DNA from: Ruegeria sp. HKCCD8929
GTDB taxonomy: Bacteria; Pseudomonadota; Alphaproteobacteria; Rhodobacterales; Rhodobacteraceae
Assembly (NCBI RefSeq): GCF_013031405.1
Contig: NZ_WPZY01000007.1
Coordinates: forward strand, 124,001 to 188,000
Length of the DNA: 64,000 nucleotides
Direction: 5' to 3'
Numbering within the stretch: position 1 is the stretch's first letter; every line of letters starts with the position of its first letter. This document shows, one piece after another, positions 36,990-45,330 of the stretch. The notes beneath the pieces were generated by a model. That model was not told the origin of the DNA, ran no database searches, and saw nothing but the letters and a program-made list of their open reading frames with translations. The translations under genes were made by a program, and so were the position numbers.

Positions 36990-37823
36990 ATGACCAAACC
37001 CTGCATCCTCTGCTGCGCGATCACCGGTTCCGTCCCCACCAAAGCCGCCAATCCGGCGGTCCCGACCTCGATCAGCGAACAGATCGAAAGCAGTCACGCG
37101 GCGGTCGAGGCGGGCGCGTCGATCATCCACGCCCATGTGCGCAACGACGATGAAAGCCCCAGCTCGGACCCCGAGAAATTCGCGCGGCTGAAAGAGGGGT
37201 TGGAAAAACACTGCCCCGGCGTGATCATCCAGTTCTCGACCGGAGGCCGCTCGGGCTCGGGTCTGGAACGCGGCGATATGCTGCCGCTGAAACCGGACAT
37301 GGCCTCACTCTCGGTCGGCTCGAACAACTTCCCCACCCGGGTCTACGAGAACGCCCCCGACCTGATCGAGTGGCTGTCGTCCGAGATGATCAAATACGAA
37401 ATCACCCCCGAGATCGAAGCCTTCGACCTCAGCCACATCCTGCACGCCATCCGCATGAGCGAGGCGGGACTGCTCTATGGCAAGCTTTACGTGCAATTCG
37501 TGATGGGCGTCAAAAATGCCATGCCCGCCGACCGCGAAGTGTTCGACTTCTACGCCAAGGTGATGCGCGAGCGTGCGCCGGATGCCGAATGGTGCGCCGC
37601 CGGGATCGGACCAAACCAGATCACGGTCAACGAATGGGCCATCGCCGCCGGAGGCCACACCCGCGCGGGCCTCGAAGACAATGTCCGCCTAGACAAACAC
37701 ACCCTCGCCCCGTCAAACGCCGCCCTGATCGCCCGCGCCGCAGAGCTGTGCGAGAAATACGAGCGCCCGGTCGCCACCCCGGCGCAGGCCCGCACCATCC
37801 TCAGCCTACGCGCCGCCGGATAA
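36990..37823 (+). CDS. Beta-keto acid cleavage enzyme (BKACE family), possible beta-ketoadipate cleavage
   Basis: This 277-residue zinc-dependent TIM-barrel belongs to the BKACE (3-keto-5-aminohexanoate cleavage) family: His47 and His49 (IIHAHVRN) and Glu229-Asp230 (RAGLEDN) match the zinc ligands and catalytic pair of Kce. BKACEs condense a beta-keto acid with acetyl-CoA, giving acetoacetate and a new acyl-CoA. Directly behind pcaG, the natural substrate would be beta-ketoadipate, yielding acetoacetate and succinyl-CoA and bypassing PcaIJ-PcaF. That specificity is inferred from context. Confidence 0.9.
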   Translation: MTKPCILCCAITGSVPTKAANPAVPTSISEQIESSHAAVEAGASIIHAHVRNDDESPSSDPEKFARLKEGLEKHCPGVIIQFSTGGRSGSGLERGDMLPLKPDMASLSVGSNNFPTRVYENAPDLIEWLSSEMIKYEITPEIEAFDLSHILHAIRMSEAGLLYGKLYVQFVMGVKNAMPADREVFDFYAKVMRERAPDAEWCAAGIGPNQITVNEWAIAAGGHTRAGLEDNVRLDKHTLAPSNAALIARAAELCEKYERPVATPAQARTILSLRAAG

Positions 37824-37864
37824 AGCACCCCTTTTTCCTCTTGCCTCAAAATATCCCGGGGAGC

Positions 37865-37990
37865 GCGAGGGGCTGGCCCCTCGCCTGCACTACATCTCAA
37901 CAAGCACAAGACTTGAAATACCGCGAACCAAGCCGCTTGGAAGCGGCTTAAGCGGTTTGAAAACCGCTTCAAGGCGTTTGCAAACGCCTT
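37865..37990. repeat. Four successive hairpins between convergent genes, including three tandem 20-bp palindromes
   Basis: A hairpin at 37865-37884 (GCGAGGGGCTGGCCCCTCGC) is followed by palindromes at 37930-37949 (AAGCCGCTTGGAAGCGGCTT), 37950-37969 (AAGCGGTTTGAAAACCGCTT) and 37971-37990 (AAGGCGTTTGCAAACGCCTT), then GGCCCGG. It fills the gap between two convergent genes and may act as a two-way terminator. The last three match the class seen inside the gene at 30501. Confidence 0.85.
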
Positions 37991-38005
37991 GGCCCGGCCC
38001 ATCCG

Positions 38006-41000
38006 TCAGAGGTCGATCTCAACCACTCCGCCCGCCTCCGCCGCGCGGCTCTGGCACAGGATGATCGCCCCTTCGCGCTGCTTCTTGGACAGCACGAAAT
38101 CCCGGTGCTCGACCTCGCCCGAGACCAACCCGCATTTGCACACCCCGCAAATCCCGTCAGAACATTTCACATCCACATGAATGCCCGCCTCGTTGAGCAC
38201 CTGCGCCGCATCCTTGTCCTCGGGCACATGCAACTCCCGCCCGGACCGGGCCAGCCTCACGGTGAACCCGAAATTTTCGTAATCGGGTTGCTCGGGCACC
38301 AAGAAATACTCCAGATGCCGCGCCTCCTCGGGAAACCCCTGCCGTTCGGCGGCCTGCATCACTCCGTCCATGTAACGTTCCGGCCCGCAGGTATAGACGT
38401 GCCAGCCCTCGGCATACCCTGCCAGCACCGAATTCAGATCGGCCCGCGTGCCCTCATCGGAAAAATGCAGATGCACCTTGTCCGCCCAGAGGACCGCCGC
38501 CAGATCGTCCAGATACCCCGCCCCCGCGCGAGTACTGGCCGAGTAATGCAACTCGAAATCCGCGCCAAGCTCATGCAACCGATGCGCAAATGCGATCATC
38601 GGCGTGATGCCGATCCCGCCGCCCATAAGGAAGGTCTTTGTCGCGCTCTCATCCAGTTCGAAATGGTTGATGGGCTTTGAGATGAAGACCTTGCGCCCCT
38701 CGCTGAAGATCCGATGCAAAAGAGCCGATCCACCCCGCCCCTCATCCTCGCGCAGCACGCCGATCTGGTACTTCGACCGATCCGCCGGATCACCCGACAT
38801 CGAATATTGCCGCAGGAATTCCGGCGCCACCAGAACGTCCAGATGCGCCCCCGCCGTCCATTCCGGCAAAGGCGTGCCATTCGGTGCCGCGAATTCATAC
38901 TTGGTCACATCCGCCGTCATCTGCTCGACCCGGGTCAGTTCCACCCGCATCACCGGCGCATCGCCTGCGACCGAATAACGATGCACCACCGACATATCGC
39001 CCGCCGCCAGCCGGGCCTTGTACTCCTCGGCGCTCACCATCGCCTCATAGGCCGCAATCCCGGCCTCGCGATCCATCGCAAAGGGATAGGGCCAGGGATG
39101 CGGCGCCAGCGGCGCGGGATAGACCGCCAGCGTCTGATCCTCGTATTTCAGGTCCAGGTCCTTTTGCAGGTCCCGCCGGTTCAGCGGATGCTCCGAGGGC
39201 CGATACGCCCCGTCCGCCTGCAACTCGATATCCCACCACCATTTCTTGGTGTCATTCAGCCCGCCATTGCCCACAGCATCGTCCAGCTTCGCGAGTGCCG
39301 GCGCAGCGGAGGGTATATTCATCGCCGCCCAGCGGAACGGGCGCTCGGCAAACAGCCCTTCAAGGTTCCACGGACAGGTCTTCATGCAGCGCCCACACAT
39401 CGCCCCGCCCGGCGTGGTGATCCGGTAGGTCGCGCATTTCTGGCTGTCGGATTTCCAGATCTCATAGCCATTGAACATCAGCTTTGGCCCGGCGGTGATC
39501 GCTCCTGACGGACACTCTCGCGCGCATTTGTTGCAGCTCTCACAGAAGGTCTGCAGGCCGAAATCGATGGGCTTGTCATGGCTCATCGGCATATCCGTCG
39601 TGACCACCCCCGATTTCAGGCGCGGACCCAAGTAGGGGTTCAGGATCACCTCGCCGATGCGGCTGACCTCACCCAATCCGCTCAGCAGCAAGAGCGGGGG
39701 CTGCAGCACCTCGCCATCCATCACCGTATGCGCCTTGGCCTTGTAGCCGACATTGCGGATCTGCTGCGCGATCACACCGCCCAACAGGGAAAACCGCAGA
39801 TAGGCCCGCATGGATTGCGCGACGCTGATCCAATCGTCACCGCTGGCACCCTCCATAGTCTCATAACCCTGATCAACGATCATCGACACGGCTTGATCAT
39901 GCAGCGGCACGATCTCTTCCCCGGTGGCGTCATGGGAATACCAAGTCCATTCCGGACACCGGCTGAGCCCCACCGCGTCGATGCCCAGAAAATAGCTTGC
40001 CGCCTTCACATTCGCTGCGTTGCGACCGGCGTCTTTCGGTTTGTACGTTTCGGCACTTTCCCCGTCCTGAAGCAGTACAAAAGCGCCAAGTGCCCGCCGC
40101 TGCGCAAAACTGGGCGCCGCCTTGCGCGCGTAATGCCCGCCCTTGGCCCCGTCCTGCAACGCCTTGCCCATATCCCCGAACTGCGCCCGCGCGAACATGT
40201 CGGCCCGCTTGGGCACCCGCGCCACGTTGGCCTCGTCGATATAGGTGGTGGGCACATCAACGCGTTTGAGTTTCTCGAAGGGATGCGCCCCATCCATATA
40301 GCGGCGTTTGGCATAGGGATCGCGGTTCAACGCGTTCTTGGCAAAACCCGCGCCCAGCCACCATGCGGGACCTTGCGTCGGGAACCACGGCTGCTCCGCC
40401 AGCGGCACCAAAGGCCGGTCATGGGCAATCTCCATCTCGGTCGTCACCGCCGCCAGCCCGAACCGCTGCCCCAGCCACGGCGCGACCAGCGCCCCGTCCT
40501 CGGCCGAGACCAGCCCCGCCGCCACCGCCAGCCGACCCAGATCGACATCCGAAGAGGTCACCGTATGCGCCCGCGCATCGAACCCCAGCAGACGGATGTA
40601 ATTCGCGATCACTACCGCGTTTTCCGTGGCCAGCAGACAGGCGCGATGATCCTGTGCTCCCATGATCCACTCCGCCCCGGGCTCGCCCGGTTCCGGATCG
40701 CGGTTGTGTTCATAGAGGAACACGATGGCATGGCGATGGCTGTCGATGGTCGAAGGCTCCGCCTCCATGCTCTCCTTGAGGTCGGCCATGATCACGTCGA
40801 TGCCCGAGGCCAGCGTCTTGGTCTGTCGCGTCTTCAGCGCATGGGCCAACCGGTCGATATCCGGGTTGCGGCGTGGCTTGGCCAGCAGGGCCCCGGCGGG
40901 CAGCGGACCACACCCCGTCATCGACGCATCGTTGAAATATCCAAACGCTTTCAGATGGTTGGCGCGCTCCTGCGGATCGCCCGGGATCTCCGCCATGGCT

Positions 41001-41218
41001 GGGTTTACGAACCCATCCCGGATCGCATCCATCATCGCCTGAAACTCGCCCATGGCGTTGACGATGCTCTCCGGGCTCTCGGGCCGGTGAAACCTCAGCT
41101 CCGCCATCCCGGGCACATCGGTCAAGCCCGGCGTATCTGCACGCCGCTGCAACCGCTCCAGCGGATACCGCCCCAGATGAACGGGCCGGTTCTTGTCCGA
41201 GAAAAAGCGGATGCCCAT
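38006..41218 (-). CDS. rdhA: Self-sufficient catabolic reductive dehalogenase (corrinoid/Fe-S domain fused to FMN/[2Fe-2S] reductase)
   Basis: This 1070-residue soluble protein (no Tat signal) joins a reductive dehalogenase core to a phthalate-dioxygenase-reductase-like tail. The core has two [4Fe-4S] motifs: Cys559, 562, 565, 569 (CESCNKCARECP) and Cys595, 608, 611, 615. The tail has RQYSM (803-807, FMN), GGGIGITPM (866-874, NAD(P)H) and a [2Fe-2S] set Cys1019, 1024, 1027, 1055. The layout is that of NpRdhA and BhbA, which remove ortho halogens from halo-hydroxybenzoates using cobalamin. A Tyr427 sits where NpRdhA has its catalytic Tyr426. QueG is excluded by length and fusion. Confidence 0.94.
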   Translation of the reverse strand: MGIRFFSDKNRPVHLGRYPLERLQRRADTPGLTDVPGMAELRFHRPESPESIVNAMGEFQAMMDAIRDGFVNPAMAEIPGDPQERANHLKAFGYFNDASMTGCGPLPAGALLAKPRRNPDIDRLAHALKTRQTKTLASGIDVIMADLKESMEAEPSTIDSHRHAIVFLYEHNRDPEPGEPGAEWIMGAQDHRACLLATENAVVIANYIRLLGFDARAHTVTSSDVDLGRLAVAAGLVSAEDGALVAPWLGQRFGLAAVTTEMEIAHDRPLVPLAEQPWFPTQGPAWWLGAGFAKNALNRDPYAKRRYMDGAHPFEKLKRVDVPTTYIDEANVARVPKRADMFARAQFGDMGKALQDGAKGGHYARKAAPSFAQRRALGAFVLLQDGESAETYKPKDAGRNAANVKAASYFLGIDAVGLSRCPEWTWYSHDATGEEIVPLHDQAVSMIVDQGYETMEGASGDDWISVAQSMRAYLRFSLLGGVIAQQIRNVGYKAKAHTVMDGEVLQPPLLLLSGLGEVSRIGEVILNPYLGPRLKSGVVTTDMPMSHDKPIDFGLQTFCESCNKCARECPSGAITAGPKLMFNGYEIWKSDSQKCATYRITTPGGAMCGRCMKTCPWNLEGLFAERPFRWAAMNIPSAAPALAKLDDAVGNGGLNDTKKWWWDIELQADGAYRPSEHPLNRRDLQKDLDLKYEDQTLAVYPAPLAPHPWPYPFAMDREAGIAAYEAMVSAEEYKARLAAGDMSVVHRYSVAGDAPVMRVELTRVEQMTADVTKYEFAAPNGTPLPEWTAGAHLDVLVAPEFLRQYSMSGDPADRSKYQIGVLREDEGRGGSALLHRIFSEGRKVFISKPINHFELDESATKTFLMGGGIGITPMIAFAHRLHELGADFELHYSASTRAGAGYLDDLAAVLWADKVHLHFSDEGTRADLNSVLAGYAEGWHVYTCGPERYMDGVMQAAERQGFPEEARHLEYFLVPEQPDYENFGFTVRLARSGRELHVPEDKDAAQVLNEAGIHVDVKCSDGICGVCKCGLVSGEVEHRDFVLSKKQREGAIILCQSRAAEAGGVVEIDL

Positions 41219-41293
41219 TGTCTCTCTCCTATTCCTGCGCCTGACCTAGCCCGGATTGGACAGCAAATCCATTCATGACTAATCATAGATTGC

Positions 41294-42196
41294 ATGAGCA
41301 AAATCGATTTCACTGATCTCGACGGCAAGGTCCTGCGTACCTTCCTGACCATCCTCGAGGAAAGCTCGGTCTCCAAGGCCGCTGACCGGCTGGGCGTCAC
41401 ACAATCGGCGGTCAGCCACACGCTCGGCAAGCTGCGCGCCGTGCTGGGCGATCCGCTCTTCGTACGCTCGGGTCAAGGGCTGACCCCGACCGAACGGGCA
41501 CTGGCGCTGAAGGAACCAGTGCAAAAGGTCCTCGACGGGATGCGGGCGCTGACCGAGGAGCGGCCCTTCGACCCGCTCTCCGAAGAGATGCAGTTCCAGA
41601 TCGCCGCCAACGACCTGCAGCGCGAACTGATCTTCCCGATCCTCCTGCGCGAAGCTCGCACCGAAGGCATCCGCCTGCGCCTCGATTTCGTCCCCTCCGG
41701 CGTGCCGGACCCGGCAATCCTGCGCAATGACCGCTGTCAGCTGATGCTGACCCCCCTGCCACCCGACGGACCGGATATTTATCAGAAACGGCTGCTGACC
41801 AGCCCGCTGATGATCTACTACGACGCCGACCACCGCGACCCGCCAGACAGTTGGGAGGCCTATTGCGCCACCGAGCATGTCGAGGTCCGCTTTGCCGATG
41901 GGCGCAGCGCCAAGGTGGTGATGCGTGGGGTGGACCAAAGCCAGATCCGCCCCGCCACGGTCACCCTGCCACATTTCAACGCCATCCCGTCCTTCGTGAA
42001 GGGCAGCGACCTGATTTCGACCGATACCGCGCTGATGCGACAGGGACCACTCGCCAGCCTCGACTGCGCACCGCTGCCCTTCGCCTGTGACCCGGTATCG
42101 ATCTACATGGTCTGGCACGAGCGCTCGACCGGCGATCCGGCGCATCGCTGGCTGCGAAACCGGATCGAACGGATCGCAGCAGCGCTGGCCGACTGA
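41294..42196 (+). CDS. LysR-family regulator divergent from the reductive dehalogenase
   Basis: This 300-residue protein has the NodD/NahR-like LysR start (DLDGKVLRTFLTILEESSVS, QSAVSHTLGKLRAVLGDPLF) and an effector domain. It is divergent from rdhA across only 75 nt, which usually means control of that gene, with the halogenated aromatic substrate as a plausible effector. No clear ribosome site precedes the ATG. A palindromic array closes it downstream. Confidence 0.88.
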   Translation: MSKIDFTDLDGKVLRTFLTILEESSVSKAADRLGVTQSAVSHTLGKLRAVLGDPLFVRSGQGLTPTERALALKEPVQKVLDGMRALTEERPFDPLSEEMQFQIAANDLQRELIFPILLREARTEGIRLRLDFVPSGVPDPAILRNDRCQLMLTPLPPDGPDIYQKRLLTSPLMIYYDADHRDPPDSWEAYCATEHVEVRFADGRSAKVVMRGVDQSQIRPATVTLPHFNAIPSFVKGSDLISTDTALMRQGPLASLDCAPLPFACDPVSIYMVWHERSTGDPAHRWLRNRIERIAAALAD

Positions 42197-42216
42197 GACG
42201 CCGGGAGCAGGAGCAA

Positions 42217-42262
42217 CCAAGAAAATTCGAATTTTCTTGGCAACAGCCTTTAAAGGCTGTTG
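42217..42262. repeat. Two tandem perfect palindromes between convergent LysR genes
   Basis: AAGAAAATTCGAATTTTCTT (42219-42238, extended to 24 bp by flanking CC/GG) and AACAGCCTTTAAAGGCTGTT (42242-42261, extended to 22 bp by C/G) are followed by GGGCCGCGCC. The spacing and 20-bp unit match the arrays at 30501, 37930 and 43979. It probably terminates transcription from both sides. Confidence 0.85.
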
Positions 42263-42287
42263 GGCCGCGCCGTTTGCACCTGCGCTG

Positions 42288-43136
42288 TCAAGCCTGTGAC
42301 AACAACCAGTCGCGCATGACTGCCACCAGTTCCGGATGGCGCGGCTGGCGCGGGGTCACGATGTAGAACCCCAGATCGGCCGACAGGCTCTGCGCAAACG
42401 GCCGCACCAGCCGCCCCGATGCCAGTTCTGCGGAGACCAGTGGCGCATTGGCCAGCGCCACGCCCTGCCCGGCCACGGCGGCGTCGATGGCCAGGCTGGT
42501 CTGGCTGAAATTCATCATCCGCTGCGTCGCCGCCACGCCCATTTCGTCCAGAAACAGCGGCCACAGCCCATGAGTGTCGTTCAGCAGCGTCTGCCGTGCC
42601 AGATCCTCCGTGGCGTGCAGACCCTCCGCCAAACCTGGGCTGCAGATAGCCACATACTCAGTGGCAAACAGCGGCTCAGCCACCAACCCCGGTCCGAAAG
42701 GCGGGTGCCCCTGCCGAACGGCGATATCGACGCCGTCGCTCTGGAAATTCGCCAGTCGCTCACGTGCATCCACCTGCACCTCGATCCCGGGGTGCTGCGC
42801 TGTAAAGTCGCCCAGACGCGGCACCAGCCATTTCGAGGCAAAGCTGGGCGTCACCGACAGGGTCAGAGGTCGCCGCTCCGCCAGCGTCTCGGCCGCCTCA
42901 CCAATCAACCGGAACGCTTGCCGCAGCGGCGCATGAAACCGCCGCCCCGCTTCGGTCAACCGCAACCCGCGCGGCAACCGGTCAAAGAGCTGAACACCCA
43001 GCCGCGCCTCCAGCCCGCGCACCTGCTGCGCCACCGCGCCCTGCGTCACCCCGATCTCTTCGGCAGCGAGACGGAAATTCAGATGGCGCCCCGCCGCCTC
43101 AAAGGCGCGCAAGGCATTGAGCGGGGGCAATGACAT
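42288..43136 (-). CDS. LysR-family regulator (GcvA-like) paired with the SDR gene
   Basis: This 282-residue protein starts with the GcvA-like LPPLNALRAFEAAGRHLNFR, has the LysR helix GVTQGAVAQQVRGLEARLGV and a full effector domain ending in VMRDWLLSQA. I chose the ATG at 43136; the frame stays open upstream without protein-like content. It is divergent from the SDR gene (104-nt gap), its likely target. Confidence 0.88.
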   Translation of the reverse strand: MSLPPLNALRAFEAAGRHLNFRLAAEEIGVTQGAVAQQVRGLEARLGVQLFDRLPRGLRLTEAGRRFHAPLRQAFRLIGEAAETLAERRPLTLSVTPSFASKWLVPRLGDFTAQHPGIEVQVDARERLANFQSDGVDIAVRQGHPPFGPGLVAEPLFATEYVAICSPGLAEGLHATEDLARQTLLNDTHGLWPLFLDEMGVAATQRMMNFSQTSLAIDAAVAGQGVALANAPLVSAELASGRLVRPFAQSLSADLGFYIVTPRQPRHPELVAVMRDWLLSQA

Positions 43137-43240
43137 GAGAACACCCAGTAGGTTTTCTACAGGATTACGGCAGCAGAACTGATTGGTCAAACCGGCCCGC
43201 TCTCCCCATCCTTGGGCCAACGATTGAAGGAGACATCAAG

Positions 43241-43945
43241 ATGGCAGAGAAAGTGGCCCTCATCACCGCAGGCGGCAGCGGCATGGGCGCGGATGCGGCA
43301 CGGCGGCTGGCGGCGGACGGGTTCAGGGTCGGCATCCTGTCCTCATCCGGCAAGGGCGAGGCGCTGGCGCAGGAACTCGGCGGCGTCGGCGTGACCGGCT
43401 CGAATCAATCGAATGACGATCTGCAGCGGCTGGTCGATGCGGCGATGAGGCATTGGGGTCGGGTCGATGTGCTGGTGAACTCCGCAGGCCACGGGCCCCG
43501 CGCGCCAGTGCTGGAACTGACGGATGAGGACTGGCACACCGGCATGGAAGTCTATTTCCTGAACGCGGTCCGCCCCACGCGGCTGGTCACCCCGATCATG
43601 CAGGCACAAGGCGGCGGTGCGATCATCAACATCTCGACCTTCGCCGCGTTCGAGCCCGACCCGGTCTTTCCCACGTCGGGCGTGTTCCGCGCCGGGCTGG
43701 CGGCCTTCGCCAAGTTGTTCTCGGACCGATATGCCACCGACAACATCCGCATGAACAACGTCCTTCCGGGCTTCATCGACAGCCTGCCGGAAAAGAAAGA
43801 GTTCCGCGCCCGCATCCCTATGGGCCGCTATGGCCGCAGCTATGATGAAGTCGCTTCAGTGATTTCACTGCTCGCCTCTGAGGGCGGCGGCTACATCACG
43901 GGCCAGAACATCCGGGTGGATGGCGGCATCACCCGCTCGGTCTGA
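43241..43945 (+). CDS. SDR-family oxidoreductase with an altered active site
   Basis: This 234-residue Rossmann protein has the NAD(P)-binding ITAGGSGMGADAAR and VLVNSAGHGPRAP, and the C-terminal GQNIRVDGGITRSV. The classical YxxxK pair is not found: the region reads INISTFAAFEPDPVFPTSGV then FRAG, placing Ser and Arg near the Tyr and Lys positions. It is therefore a divergent SDR, perhaps working by a different mechanism or not a reductase. GGAGAC precedes the ATG. Confidence 0.85.
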   Translation: MAEKVALITAGGSGMGADAARRLAADGFRVGILSSSGKGEALAQELGGVGVTGSNQSNDDLQRLVDAAMRHWGRVDVLVNSAGHGPRAPVLELTDEDWHTGMEVYFLNAVRPTRLVTPIMQAQGGGAIINISTFAAFEPDPVFPTSGVFRAGLAAFAKLFSDRYATDNIRMNNVLPGFIDSLPEKKEFRARIPMGRYGRSYDEVASVISLLASEGGGYITGQNIRVDGGITRSV

Positions 43946-43946
43946 G

Positions 43947-44019
43947 TCCGCCGTCTCTCTGCTTGCAGAGGGCGGATGAAGGCGTTTCGAAACGCCTTCA
44001 AGCCGCTTGCATGCCGCTT
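43947..44019. repeat. Hairpin plus 20-bp palindromes between convergent genes
   Basis: A TCCGCC/GGCGGA-stemmed hairpin (about 43947-43977) is followed by the perfect palindrome AAGGCGTTTCGAAACGCCTT at 43979-43998, identical to the copy at 30548-30567, then a decayed copy at 44000-44019. It separates the SDR gene from the convergent oxidase gene. Confidence 0.82.
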
Positions 44020-44027
44020 TCCCGCCC

Positions 44028-45308
44028 TCAATATCCGATCCGCGCCTTGATCAGATGGGTCAGCGTGGCCCCCGTCTCGAAGTAAGCCTGCCGCACCCGC
44101 GTCAGGCTTTCCCTGTGCTCCGCCACCGGCGCAACCGGCAGCGCCTCCGGGTTGCCCGTCAACAAGCTCTCGGCCATGCCCTCACCGAACACCGTGCCGG
44201 GCCCGATCCCACGCCCGGAATAGCCATGCGCGGCCAGCGCATTCGGGCCAATCTGTGTGATCTTGGGGATATGATCCGACGTCATTGCGATTCGCCCGCA
44301 CCATCCCTGTTGCAGCGGCACCCCCGCCAGCGCCGGATAAAGCTGCGTCAGCTTGCGCCGCGCCCACCCGGCATGGATGGCGCTGCCGGGATGGCCCAGA
44401 TCCCCCATCGCGCCGATGATCATCCGGCCCGCGCCGTCCATCCGGAACGAAGACATCACCAGCGCCGTATCCCAACACCCCTCGCCGCCAGGCAGAATCG
44501 CCGCGCGTTGCACCTCGGTCAGGGGTGGCGTGGCGAACTGGAAATAATGCACCGGGACATAGGCCGGAGCCGTACCGGGCCACCCCGTGTGATAGGCATT
44601 CGTCGCCTGGATCAACGCCCTGGCCCGAACCTCCCCGCCGGGGGTGCGCACATGCCACAGATCGCCCTCGCGCCGGATCTCCAGCGCCGGAGTCCGTTCG
44701 TGCAACCTCGCCCCCGCCGCCTGCGCCGCCCGGGCCAGCCCCCGGACATAGCCCAAAGGTTGGATCGTGCCCGCACGCGGATCGAAAAGTGCGCCGTGAA
44801 AGGTGGCAGAACCTGTGCGCTGGGCCACCCCCTCCGCCGAGATCATCTCGACCGGAGCGCCCGCAGCCACCAACTGTGCATGCCGGGTGTACAGGTCCTT
44901 CAGCCCGGCGGGTGAATGGGCACAATGCAGGGTTCCGTTGCGCACCGCCTCGCAGGCGATGCCATGGCGGTCGATCAGCTCGAAAACGACCGAGGGCGCC
45001 CCGGCCAGCAACGCAATCAGCCGGTCGCCTGCCTCGGCCCCAAGATGCCCACCGATCTCATCCGGAGGCAGCCAGAGACCGGCATTGACCAGCCCCACAT
45101 TCCGCCCCGAGCCGCCGAACCCGATGGTCTCGGCCTCAAGCAAACACACATCCGCGCCCGCCTGCGCCCCGTGAAGTGCGGCGGAGCAGCCGGTAAATCC
45201 GCCGCCAATCACCACCAGATCGGCCTGCACGTCGCCGCTCAGCGCCGGCGCCTCCACCCTTTCGGCGCAAGTCCGGTGCCAGAGATTATCCGCATTCTCC
45301 GAACTCAC
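44028..45308 (-). CDS. FAD-dependent DAO-family amine/amino-acid oxidase (PuuB/OrdL-like)
   Basis: This protein of about 426 residues has an N-terminal Rossmann fold (VVIGGGFTGCSAALHGAQAG, then GGSGRNVGLVN), and the C-terminal HGYSGRGIGPGTVFGEGMAE of the gamma-glutamylputrescine-oxidase-like group. It oxidises a secondary or primary amine. AGGGAGG abuts an ATG at 45314, leaving no spacer, whereas the GTG at 45308 is ideally spaced, so I take the GTG. Substrate is not known. The acyltransferase-like gene lies 22 nt upstream on the same strand. Confidence 0.85.
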   Translation of the reverse strand: MSSENADNLWHRTCAERVEAPALSGDVQADLVVIGGGFTGCSAALHGAQAGADVCLLEAETIGFGGSGRNVGLVNAGLWLPPDEIGGHLGAEAGDRLIALLAGAPSVVFELIDRHGIACEAVRNGTLHCAHSPAGLKDLYTRHAQLVAAGAPVEMISAEGVAQRTGSATFHGALFDPRAGTIQPLGYVRGLARAAQAAGARLHERTPALEIRREGDLWHVRTPGGEVRARALIQATNAYHTGWPGTAPAYVPVHYFQFATPPLTEVQRAAILPGGEGCWDTALVMSSFRMDGAGRMIIGAMGDLGHPGSAIHAGWARRKLTQLYPALAGVPLQQGWCGRIAMTSDHIPKITQIGPNALAAHGYSGRGIGPGTVFGEGMAESLLTGNPEALPVAPVAEHRESLTRVRQAYFETGATLTHLIKARIGY

Positions 45309-45330
45309 GCCCATCCTCCCTGGCCCAGCC

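Noticed and set aside
37930-37990. CRISPR-like array
   Set aside because: The units are palindromes without constant repeats separated by unique spacers, only two or three units long.
38006-41218. Epoxyqueuosine reductase (QueG) for the corrinoid/Fe-S protein
   Set aside because: QueG is about 350-400 residues and lacks the FMN/NAD(P)H and [2Fe-2S] reductase tail seen here.
39578-41278. 566-codon plus-strand frame opposite the reductive dehalogenase
   Set aside because: Composition (His/Arg/Gln rich) is that of an antisense frame of a GC-rich gene; no motif found.
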